From Clavelina lepadiformis (taxonomy: Eukaryota; Chordata; Ascidiacea; Aplousobranchia; Clavelinidae), in NCBI RefSeq assembly GCF_947623445.1, contig NC_135243.1, forward strand, positions 9,302,501-9,366,500: 64,000 nucleotides of DNA, written 5' to 3'. The notes under the pieces were generated by a model. That model did not search any database, had not been told where the DNA came from, and saw only the letters and a program-made list of their open reading frames with translations. How positions within the stretch are numbered: position 1 is the stretch's first letter; every line of letters begins with the position of its first letter. The position numbers and the translations under genes were made by a program. Below are positions 23,794 through 33,862 of the stretch, piece after piece.

Positions 23794-23875
23794 ATTTATA
23801 TTGTAGAACACAAACAGCAAAATACCATAAACAGTAACTTGCGATTTTGTTATACAATATAAATCATGGGTTCTT
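23783..23875. repeat. Perfect 23-bp inverted repeat (hairpin) at a MITE tip
   Basis: The left arm 23783-23805 (AAGAACCCATGATTTATATT plus GTA) has its exact reverse complement at 23853-23875, with a 47-bp loop. The left arm crosses from the MITE terminus into flanking DNA, so the flank and the terminus were copied together in inverted orientation. Confidence 0.9.
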
Positions 23876-26067
23876 ACGTATAGAAAATACATGCGTACAC
23901 GCTACATAGGTATACGAGCTGAGGCTTTTGGCAAGTTTAAAATATTAAATAGAATTTTTAAGTGCAAAAGTAAGGACTCTGATAAATCATTTAATGGTAT
24001 TATAAGGTGGTATCTCAATGTTCATACCAAGACTGAAGAAAGTCCTTGTACGGTTTCCTTGGTGAATACCTCACCGCTCAAGCCCTGGTTGCTGACCAAA
24101 TTGCAGAGTTTGGCATAAGCGCACTCTATACTGCTTTTCATGACCTTCAGTGCCGAACTTAAGGTGCGTTATTTTGCACTTAATTACTTTGTATTATTTA
24201 TTGTTTGGTATTGACTGTGAGGAGCGAAAAGTATGGTGCTAACCTCATTGTACACTGGTCAAACAAATACACTCAGAAACAGTCAAGTAACGGGAAAAAG
24301 CGGCAAAGCTCTGAGGACTCATAACGTGCAATGAATGTTACGTGAAGACAAAACCAAACACTAACAACAACAATGAACACAAAGAAAAATAGGTATCAGT
24401 GTCAGTACTTACATTAATATTAATAGACTTGGACAGAACTTCGGTGAACTCAATTTTAATCTGATTTAACAATTGAATAAGTCAAACTGTAATTTCGATT
24501 TGTGCATCTAAGTGCTCAGTTCCATTGCGTTTGAGCATTTCGTCGCTGCACTTGCGGCATAAATATGTTTTCGTTCCCAGGGTATATCATTTCAACAAAG
24601 GTGAAGTCCCTAACATCTTCCAGACATGCCACAAATTTGTTTTTATTACTTTATTAAATAATACTGTACTACCAAAGTCATTATATAGCCCATAATGCTA
24701 AAGTAAAATTGCACGATTTTTAACAAGATCAAGAAAGTAGGTCTGGTAGGGCAATTTGTTGGAAAACATTTTTTCAAACAGCAATTCAGCATGTTTCATG
24801 GCTACAGTAGGCCTAATGTTTTGGAAATAAATACAACGTCTCGCCTAAAAGTCCTGTTGAAAGCATAAGCAACTAACTCGAAATGCGAAAAAAGAGGACA
24901 TTTGGGCATTTTTGAGCGTCCTCGGAGGACCATTTACTTTTCTTGAGAAAAGAGGACAAATCCTCTTAAAAGAGGACGTATGGTAGGCCTATTATATACA
25001 AGTTGTTAAATGTTGTAGACCTGTATATAAGAGTACATTTACGTATGCGTATGTATAAAAGTACATGTATATTCCTACAGGAGACTGCTGAGACCGATAT
25101 ATAAAAAATTTTATACCACCAAGTTCTTTTCTCTGCCAGCAAATTGAAACGGTAAAGTTCAGGATTTTTTGTAAGAAAGAGTAAATTTCTACGAAAAATA
25201 ACTAAACAACAAATACATAGCCTATAGGTTGTAAAAGCCAAGTTTAGGTCGAGTTTGTTCATGTTGTAGTACCGTATGTCACGAATACGCCACATGGATT
25301 GCCGACGTCACAGTCTCACAGATTATTAGTTATAGCACTTTGCAAAAGGCTTAAAAAGAAGTGCGGCAGATATAATGCCCAAAATTTATATTTAATGATA
25401 TACGGGTGACTGCCCACGGTATTGTACTCGTAGGCATAAATGCTCTGATTTGCTTTTTCAATTAAGTATGAATGAAAAGTTTGCATCGGGCAATTTCAAG
25501 GAGAACAACTTATTAACACAATTGTCTTTACGAAGTGATTTAAGTACGATGAAAGTATGAAACGGAATCGGAATCTTTTCAAATGCTATGTACAAAATAG
25601 CTTTATATTATTTTATGATACAATTGTACTGTGCTCTATATATACCGTCAAGATATTTTGTTGAAATCTTGATCAGAAATTACTACGTTTGTCAATGGCG
25701 CCCCAAATGCGCAGAACGCAAAAATATTTTTAAGTCTTCAAATGAAATTTATATTCTCCAATTTGTACAAACAGTAGCTGGCAAACTAAAACGGACAATT
25801 TTAAAATGCTACATCGGCTACAACTATTTTGTAACGTCGTATAACCCGATTATTTTATGTGTTGCAAAGATCAGCCAAGTTTCTAGGAACAAAGCTGGTG
25901 CTGCGTAAGGTCAGTATTCGTTTCAACCTTACATTTTGCAAAAGTTTTTAAAAACTGGTTTTAAAATTCCGACGCTCATACACCTTGCCAAAATGCCGTG
26001 GCGCAAATTTTGTGTTTTGACACTTTACAAAATGAGACCTATTCTTATTTTTTACGTACAATAGCAG
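23876..26067. other. Gene-free region with two repeat fragments
   Basis: AT-rich spacer without recognisable coding sequence. It contains the inverted partner of a dispersed repeat (24190-24334) and a degenerate fragment near 24886-24985. That fragment has four AAAGAGGACA-type motifs and ends TACGTCC on the reverse strand, resembling ends of the GTCC-rich TIR elements below. Open frames at 25588 and 23891 show no domain. Confidence 0.5.
24190..24334 (-). repeat. Dispersed repeat, copy B
   Basis: Reverse-strand partner of 17990-18134 with the same block order (GCTTTGCCGCTTTTTCCCGT, GGTTAGCACCATACTTTTCG). The two copies flank the three GSTK genes in opposite orientation. Family unknown. Confidence 0.65.
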
Positions 26068-26195
26068 TAGGGTTGCCATCAATGTTCCCTCTAAGCTGCG
26101 CGCGTGCGCAAATGCGCACTGCTGACACGGTCTCCGCGCACAGAAAATCTGTGCTGCGCACAAGAAAAACATCCAACCTGAATTGAAAATAAATA

Positions 26196-28314
26196 ACTAT
26201 TTTTATTGAATAGAAACCGCGGCTACTATTTTTTATTTTTGAACGTTTTGTGCGGCTTCTATTTTTATTACATGAAGTACCGGTAGTGTTGATTAGGTGA
26301 CAATAAAATTCTGCGCTCTCTTTTGAAAAAATGGTTTTTATTCAATTACTATCCGACCACTACTGTAATGTGACAACTGCTGCATGTGCAAGCTCTCAAT
26401 GACAGCCTTTATATTACACCGGACTCAACACTCTATTGGAAGACGCTGTTTCCATTGTCTTCCAAGTTGTGTCGTTATAATTATATTTCTGCTACGGCAT
26501 TTATCGCGCTATTACATAACGTCATACTTGCCATAAGTTCAATCTGAGTTCACGGTATAATTGCAGACTTATCGAAGAATAGTTGTTTGACAATCAGTTC
26601 CGTAAACATGCTATCTACCTTGCACTTTTGAACTTATTGTACTAAGCTGGATAACCCCATACTTGTCATCCTATTTTGTAAACATGTTATTTACATTGCA
26701 TAATGAACTTGCCGAATTCGAAATACCTAACCTCTAAGTGATTGACAACTTAATTGGTTGAAATAGTCGTAACTATTAGCAAGCTCCAGTGTTTTAGAGA
26801 ACTTTTGTAGAAAGTCACTTGTAAGCATGAGCAAAAGACGTGCTTATTCTATAGAATTCAAAACCGAAGTAATTAAGTTTGCAGAAAAACATTCAAATCG
26901 AGAGACCGGAAGAAAGTTTAAAATCGACGAGTCAATGGTACGGAGATGGTTGCAAAAGAAGGAAGAAATAAATGAAGCTTACGAGAAACCAGGACCATCG
27001 AAGAAGAGATTCAGGCTTGAAGGAGCTGGGCGAAAGCCATGCCTATCCACAGTGGAAGACGAGTTAATGGAGAAAATTGCCAAAGAACGAGCTGAACACC
27101 ATCATGTCTCCACAAACCTAATCATGGTCTGGGACACGAAAATCGCCGAAGAAATTGGCTTGACTGAATTTATGGCTTCTCGTGGTTGGTCGTTCAACTT
27201 TATGAACAGATTTAATTTGTCAATCAGACGGCGAACGACTACAGGACAGTCATTGCCACGTGACCTTGAGGATAAGATTCGTAACTTTGTCGCTTTTAAC
27301 AAGAAGCAAATAAATATCAACAGTCTTCAACCGGCCATGATTGCTAACATGGATGAAACACCAATATGGGCAGACATGTCCAGTGCCACCACAGTTGATA
27401 GCAAAGGCGTCCATACTGTTCCCATTAAAACCACACGGCATGAAAAAAAAACGACTCACTGTTTGTCTCGCTGTAAAAACAGGAGAGACAAAAATGAAAC
27501 TGTATGTGGTAATTCCAGCTGCAAAAGTCAAGAGAGAGCTTGCATCTATCCCTGGGGTTGTGGTGGCAGCAACGCAAAATGGCTGGATGAACGAAAAGCT
27601 TACTTCGGATTGGGTTGAAAAGGTGTGGACAAACTTTTCCTTTACAAAACGCATGCTTGTGTGGGACTCTTTTAAATGTCACATTTCTGATGAAAGAGAA
27701 GAACAACTGAAACGATATAACACTCTAATGTCAGTCATTCCTGGGGGCTGCACGAAGTACTTGCAGCCACTTGATGTGTGCATCAACAAACCGTTTAAAT
27801 CAATTTTTCGTGAGTTTTATGACGACTTGTTTAGAAAAGGTCAATTTGAATACACAAAGGGTGGAAAAATAAAAGCAACCAGTCATTCAGGCTACTGCAA
27901 ATTGAATGGGTTGTTAAGGCATGGGAAAAAGTTCCAAATGAGATTGTAATAAACTCTTTTGAGGTTAGCGGGATTACAACTAATAATGTCACAAAAATTT
28001 TCTGCCTTGGAAATTGAAGTTCCAGTGATAATAATGACTTGAACGATATCAGTATTATTGATGATGATGAAAATGACCATTGATACAATACCGTAGTTGA
28101 AATAAAACATATGTACAATGCTTCAGTTGTTTTTATTGCATGTCGTTAGATATGTTTGCTTTGTTTTCTTTAATCAGTAAAGAAGCGATATCATCATTGT
28201 CTTCTGCGGCTTCTATACGAGGGCGGCTTTTATTGTTTATTTTTAATCAAATCGTGCGGTTTCTATTCGAGGGCGGCTTCTATTCAAGGGCGGTTTCTAT
28301 TCAAGAAAATACGG
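26196..28314 (+). mobile_element. pogo/Tigger-type DNA transposon, nearly complete
   Basis: Bounded by TA dinucleotides (26194-26195 and 28315-28316). Similar inverted ends read TATTTTTATTGAATAGAAAC on the left and, complemented, TATTTTCTTGAATAGAAACC on the right. Subterminal repeats of the type GGCGGCTTCTATTCAAGGG occur two to four times at the right end. It contains one transposase gene with two frame breaks. About 2.1 kb, the usual size for this family. Confidence 0.88.
26827..28080 (+). pseudogene. pogo/Tigger transposase (DDE superfamily, CENP-B-like), two frameshifts
   Basis: Starts MSKRRAYSIEFKTEVIKFAE with an N-terminal pipsqueak-like helix-turn-helix (to about residue 45: GRKFKIDESMVRRWLQKK). 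A CENP-B-type DNA-binding region follows (GWSFNFMNRFNLSIRRRT). The DDE domain begins at IANMDETPIW (first acidic residue). A frameshift occurs at an A9 run near 27440-27450. The next frame continues RLTVCLAVKTGETK, then the second aspartate in MLVWDSFKCHI and the third in YLQPLDVCINKPFK. A second frameshift near 27895 restores IEWVVKAWEKVPNEIVINSF and VSGITTNNVT. All three acidic residues survive, and only these two breaks are obvious, so inactivation looks recent. Confidence 0.92.
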
Positions 28315-29422
28315 TAAACGCATAAAAATGGCCACAGTGCCCACGTCTGATGTTGCTCACAGTGGTCCAAGGGACCGCTCAGGGAGTTAGTGTGTTTGCT
28401 CAGACTCGTGAAAAATTAGAGGGAACATTGGTTGCCATACGTCCGGATTTTCCCGGACATGTCCGGAATTTTAGTGTTCAAACTGCGTCCGGGGGAAAAT
28501 GCTAAATTATGCTTAAATGTCCGGAAATTTTAAAATTGTTTGTTGCGTTACGGGTAATAATTTCATTGTTACGTCATAAACGACAATACAGCGCTCTATT
28601 TGTGATACAATGATACATGGATGAGTGGAGCTAGGCTAGTAGCTGAAGGCCTTATATCTTGGTCGATATTGCAAAATTTAGAACATGTCTGAAACGATAA
28701 GAGCGTATATTCGCTGAAGAAAATTATAAAGCAGTAGAAAAATAGCGCAACAAGAAGTCTGTTGCAGACCAAATTAGAATACCAAGGAAATTGTCGTTTG
28801 TTTAATGCTTAATAATTTCGAAGTGGGCCGCGGGTTTTGTTCGCACTGTCAAGGTGGGGCATTGCTAGTGTGACGTAATATTGACAGACAATGTGTTCAT
28901 ACCTCATTCTAAAAACCGCTAGTGAGCACTAAAGAGTGTCCGGATTTTAGGCCACGAAAATATGGTAACCCTATTCTAACTATAAGGATAAATTTTGATA
29001 AGTTTAAGGTAAGGATAAGTTTTTGGTTCAGTTTTAACTTTCTCAACAAGCGTGCTGACGTCATTTAAGTAAACAAATTGCTTTTAACCAAAGATTTAAC
29101 CAAATTTATTCTGCTGTTGGGTCTTTATTTGGCTGTCGTATTCATTGGTCTTTTGCTGATTGCTGGAAATGGGCTTGTTTGTAAAAAGAAAACTGTGAAC
29201 ATTATTACCCTTGTAGTACCGATTGCAACAGCTTGATAAAGGATTGGGTATAATGATACAATATTTAAACATTGAAAGATTTTCTTTTAGTTCGTATTCA
29301 TGTGTTACACTTTGTGGCTATGACTTTTATCAAACTGTGACGAAGCCTAGTTGGACTTTAAACTTACAGTCTTTATCAAATCTTTTAATTATCAATCAAT
29401 CTTCAATCAATCAATCTTTTAA

Positions 29423-30004
29423 TTATATCAAACGCCGTGCTATGTTATGGCCCTTGTTTAGGATGCGTACCGTCTCCAATTACATCCGGGTTTCTTAAGC
29501 TGTTACAACAACGCCCTGGGAATTTCTATCTGTGGATCAAAGTCTAGTGTTACAGTGACATGGAAGAATCTCTTTAAATGTGGCCTGAAAGCGGTGATTG
29601 CATTGACGCGAGTAAATGATACATCAACATCAACGCTGTGAGCTTGGTTAACGTAATGTGATGCTTAACCAGCTTTAGCGGTTTAAGGAATGTGATATCA
29701 TTGGATTCAGATTTACCGACTTCCTGTTTTGCATTAGGATTGCACAGTTAAGTCACAATCGGTTTTCTGAACTGAAAAAAAAACGTTTTACAGACTCTTA
29801 AACTCATCTACAGAGTGTCGGCCGACGATAAAGCAATTCTACTTAGGGGAGATATCGCCAGTTTTTGAGAAAATTTGCAGATGCATTAAACGTTTGCAAA
29901 ACAGAACAATAGAAAAGCCTCGGCCTTGTTCTAAACCTTGCAGTGAGTGAGTTTGTGTGTTTAAAGAAAGGTTTTACCAAAACGTGCGAATATTACTGCA
30001 GGTA
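29423..30004 (+). repeat. Noncoding direct duplication, copy A
   Basis: Begins TTATATCAAACGCCGTGCTA and ends ATTACTGCAGGTA. It matches 31091-31664 along its whole length at about 80-85% by eye, with only small indels. There is no long open frame. Both copies end in CAGGTA, which would fit a 5' splice site. The function is unknown; it could be a dispersed repeat, a segmental duplicate or duplicated noncoding exons. Confidence 0.85.
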
Positions 30005-31090
30005 GAAGATTAACATGACCATGACATGACATGACATGATTAACATGGACCATGAATTTATGTATACAAATTCGGAGATTCGATAGAAATAACTTTGGTG
30101 AAAACAGCAGGAATTATTTGCAAACTAATCAAATTTGTAATTATGCAGATAACAAAAAGTTCGTTTGGGCAAGTTATTTGTCCTCCTCAGGTACATCTTG
30201 TCCTCCTCAGATAACACTCGGTTAATTCTCCGCGCTGTTAACAATAATCAGAACATTTGTGGATGAAAGTCTTCCATATATAAGCTGGCAAAGAAATTGT
30301 AAAGAATCCATGATTGAGGTGGCAAAATATTTTTGATCGCCTTTATTAAGCAATGGAAATTGTCGACCCACTTTGATCATTACGTCGCATGCTTCGTTGA
30401 CCACGTATCCAGACGTCAAACCGAACAAGTCCAGTGCGTAGGATTAAAACCGCTGTAAAGTAAGAATTAGGCAACGTATTTTCAAACTTTTTCTTTATAG
30501 CTTAAAAGAATTCATATGCTACTTAGCGGAGCAAAATCATTACAATCCAAAACCTAGAACACTTGTAATTTGAAAAAGAATCAAAGTGGGTTCACATTTT
30601 CCATTTTTAAGTATAAGCGATCAAAAATATCTTACCAACCAGACAGTAACTCGGCAGCAAGGGTCTATTAATAATGAATCAGCTATACGGTATAGCGGTG
30701 TATAGTTTGATAAGTATAACCTATACCTATTAAAACTCAGCAAGAAACCAGGACAAAGTATATGATGAACATTACAAAAGCACAAAATCAAGAAGAATTT
30801 CTTTGAAGTAAATGCTTACTTTGTTCATATTTTGACTCAATTTTGTACTTATTCTAATAACTCGCAAAGTTTGTAATTCATTTAAACTATGTTAACTCAG
30901 CCTTTAAATATTTATGCTTATTGAAACAATTTTTTGTTCAGTGTGAAATTTTCTTAGAAGGAACTCTGCATAGAACATCATAGTGGCTTTAAACCAAAAT
31001 ATTGGAAAAAATTAGCCTTTTTATTTCCACGTAATGCTTGTGCAGTTCTAATAATATTTTAAAATTATCAGTGATATATTACGTCAATTT

Positions 31091-31664
31091 TTATATCAAA
31101 CGCCGTGCTATGTTATGGCCCTTGTTTAGGATGCGTACCGTTTCCAATTACATCCGGGTTACTGAAGCTGTTACCACAACACACAATGAGTTTCTATCTA
31201 TGGATCAGAGTCTAGTGTTACAGTGACATTGAAGAATATCTTTAAATGTGGTCTGAAAGCGGCGATTGCATTGACGTGCATCAATAACACATCAACATCA
31301 ACGCTGTGAGCTTGGTTAACGTAATTTGATGCTTAACCAGCTTTAGCGGTCTAAGAAATGTGACATCATCGGAGTCACATTAACGAACATCCTGTTTAGC
31401 TCGAAGATTGCACAATTAACTCACAATCGGTTTTTTGAACTGACAAACAACATTTGCCAGACTCATAAATTCAACTACAAAGTTAAGCCGACATTAAAGC
31501 AATTCTATTCAGTTGAAATATTGCCAGTTTTTAAGAAATTGCGCAGATGCATTAAACGTTTGTAAACAGAACAATAGAAAAGCTTGGACCTTGTTCCAAA
31601 ACTTGCATGAATTTTTGTGTTCAAAGAAAAGTTTGACTCAAATTTTCGAACATTAGTGCAGGTA
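31091..31664 (+). repeat. Noncoding direct duplication, copy B
   Basis: Second copy of the 29423-30004 unit, 1.67 kb downstream in the same orientation. It shares CGTGCTATGTTATGGCCCTT, GTCTAGTGTTACAGTGACAT and GCTTAACCAGCTTTAGCGGT exactly or nearly so. It ends ATTAGTGCAGGTATGT. Confidence 0.85.
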
Positions 31665-32023
31665 TGTTGCCAATCTTCCAGTCTAATTAGATAATTAAAG
31701 GCTATGCAAAACTATTGTTTACTCGATAATAAATGATAAAAAATAATTAATTTGTATTTAAAATGTCTTGACGCCTTAAAGCAATATGTAGATGATTCAC
31801 GTCAATTGTATAAACGAGCAGAATCTTCATGTTTCATGCTGCAGAATCTGAATGTTGTCGTTGTGTCGTTGTACATTGCTCGACAAGGCCTACAGTATTT
31901 TAGCCATGATCAATATTGCTCACTTTTATTTACTTACTTTTATTCTGTCTTATTTAGATTAATGCGCTAATTTGCATTAATAGTCGCAGAAATTTGCATA
32001 AAATTCGTCATAAGCTTTGAAAA

Positions 32024-32321
32024 CAAGGCCGGCCTTAGCAAGCGCGGAGCTCAATACAAGACCTGCATTTTGCCGATTTTTAGTAATTAATTGTCATATT
32101 AATAATAATGATGACGTAGTACAAATAAGAACTCTTTGCAAATTAGAGCTCATCAAAGCTTTGCTTGGTGGTTTATTTTCATCAAAACATTCTCTTACGA
32201 GAAAACAATGAAAAATAACAGTGTGATCTGCGCAAAATGAAAGCTAAATTTTTGTTTTGCTGCTAAGCAGCCCGGTGCCCAACGTAGTCGCATCGCTTGC
32301 ATTGACCTAAGGCAGGCCCTG
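32024..32321. mobile_element. Degraded hAT-type MITE (GGCCGGCCTTAG ends)
   Basis: The left end CAAGGCCGGCCTTAG and right end CTAAGGCAGGCCCTG form an imperfect inverted repeat spanning 298 bp. The interior is AT-rich and has no coding sequence. No 8-bp flanking duplication is recognisable, so the insertion is old. Ends of this kind are typical of short hAT-derived elements. Confidence 0.5.
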
Positions 32322-33179
32322 TGCGCCGGTTAATAAACCGTTCGTTATTAAATTGGAAATCGGTTGAGACCAAGGACTAGCATTATTAAACAAAGTCTAG
32401 TGCATTATGTAAGAAAGTATGAACTTTGTGACCTTTCGAATGAGCGCCATTGAACCCAAACTCAGTTGTTTGAAAATAAATACTTAAGAACCAAGGTGAT
32501 GAACGAAGCCTTAGACGCGTACGGTATTGCGGAAAACAATCAAATTATAATATGCAAGCAACATACAAAAAGTTTATTGGAGTCACATTTCCAGCATAAT
32601 TACTTGGATTACGTTTTACGATAGATATGTACAAGAAAATGTATAGAATACCGATAGATAAAGAAAATGTACTTACAGTAAGTACTTAAAGACACTGCAA
32701 GACGGTTTTAATTTACTGAATTGTTTTTGTATTATGAGCGTGCGTTGTTATTTACCGTTGCAAGATGGACAATACTGGACCGCACGTTGCAGCTTTTATA
32801 CGATTAATTGATAATGACCTCCATGCAACAAAAGTCGTCGTTGCGTCGCATTGACGAAACCATATGACCTCTATATACACTTATACAGTATCAGCATTTT
32901 TTACAATCCCTGTTTGTAGACGCGCTCCTTTTGTTGTTTCCTTATTGGTATGGCACTTTGCCAATTATTATTGACCATTCCTGTGAAGTTGATCACGTGG
33001 TGTAACCGGCAAATTTATAAATGCTGATCACCTAAGGGGTGTGTTTCGGGCCAGCAAGACCTGAATTCCACCTTACCCTGGATATTAGAAATGCACACGG
33101 ATTTCTTGACAGTCTTTATATTGAACGGCTAGAAAGCAATGATCACTCGAAAGACGGACAAAACAGATACAAATCTGTG

Positions 33180-33221
33180 GGCGTCTATGTGTGTGGGCGT
33201 GTATGCGTGTGTGTGTGGTGA
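33180..33221. repeat. GT-rich microsatellite
   Basis: Imperfect GTGT/GGGCGT run (GTGTGTGGGCGTGTATGCGT and following TGTGTGTGTG). Simple repeat, no coding role. Confidence 0.8.
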
Positions 33222-33570
33222 TTTCTATAAGTACAGAACCCAGGGTAATGATACTTATCATCTGAAAGTACAAGGCCAAAGTAATGGAAATGATCAACTG
33301 CCCTGTGAGTCTGCACACAATAGCATTAATCTGCGATACTAGTAAATTTGATCTCAATCACGTGGCTAACAAATATAGACATTAAATCAAGTTTACTGGC
33401 AACTAACTTATCATACTGCATGCAAACAACCAATTAAACAAATCAGATTATAAACTGCAATACACATACTAAATTGTTTGGGATTAAAGCTGATGCGCGA
33501 CTAGATAAAACACAAAGAAACTGGGCGTTAACAAGCACATGGTAGCAAAGCAGGTCATGGCTCTCCAGAT

Positions 33571-33722
33571 CTAAAGAAAGGAATTTAAGACAAGGAAAGC
33601 GAATTACTACGAGTCTAGACACGCAATGACAAAGGTATTTGGAGTTTTGGGCGACACAAAATCATATAAATTATTGTTACTTAAATCATAAAAATTAAAT
33701 AAACAACAACGCTAATTTGGAC
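33571..33722. mobile_element. Internal fragment of the 'GGTTCTTAACC' MITE family
   Basis: Matches the interior of the copy at 23142-23444: ACTACGAGTCTAGACACGCA, TTTGGAGTTTTGGGCGACAC, AAAATCATATAAA, then AAACAACAACGCTAATTTGG. Both terminal inverted repeats are missing. Confidence 0.75.
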
Positions 33723-33862
33723 GTTTCGCGTGGTATCTCGATTATCACGTCATATGGTATTGGATACTTCATACAGCGGTTATTACAAAGATCATTATCA
33801 ACATGACAACAATATATTTTTTGTGCAGGTGCAAAAAGTTTTACTCTTAGGTAAGATTAAAA

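Larger units (their letters stand above)
26080..28430. mobile_element. hAT-type element carrying a pogo insertion
   Basis: A 15-bp perfect terminal inverted repeat CAATGTTCCCTCTAA lies at 26080 and, as its complement, ends at 28430. The host octamer GTTGCCAT is duplicated exactly at 26072-26079 and 28431-28438, the 8-bp signature of hAT elements. The octamer is itself part of the end of the outer TIR element. Inside the left end is a GC-rich stretch of GCGCGTGCGC type, then the pogo element. No hAT transposase remains: without the pogo insert only about 230 bp are left, so it was already non-autonomous. Confidence 0.92.
26068..28973. mobile_element. GTCC-rich TIR element, copy 1, split by a hAT insertion
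   Basis: The terminal inverted repeat is TAGGGTTGCCATA at the left and its near-complement TATGGTAACCCTA at the right (ending 28973). Only the first 12 bases precede the hAT insertion; the body resumes at 28431. Without the insertion it is about 550 bp and over 95% identical by eye to copy 2 at 57745-58271. It has no open frame of note. An extra short GTCCGG-containing palindrome (about 28445-28468) is present here and absent from copy 2. I could not find a clear target duplication outside the ends. Confidence 0.85.
28974..33862. other. Gene-free region with a direct duplication and an old hAT relic
   Basis: No recognisable protein coding. It contains a 0.58-kb noncoding direct repeat (29423-30004 and 31091-31664), a degraded hAT MITE (32024-32321), a GT-rich microsatellite (33180-33221), a fragment of the GGTTCTTAACC MITE (33571-33722) and a short ACATG run near 30010-30050. 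The right end presumably includes the GPCR promoter and 5' UTR. Confidence 0.5.

Noticed and set aside
33039-33342. Overlapping frames with VCVGVYACVCG-like peptides
   Set aside because: They translate the GT-rich microsatellite in different frames; no domain or splice support.
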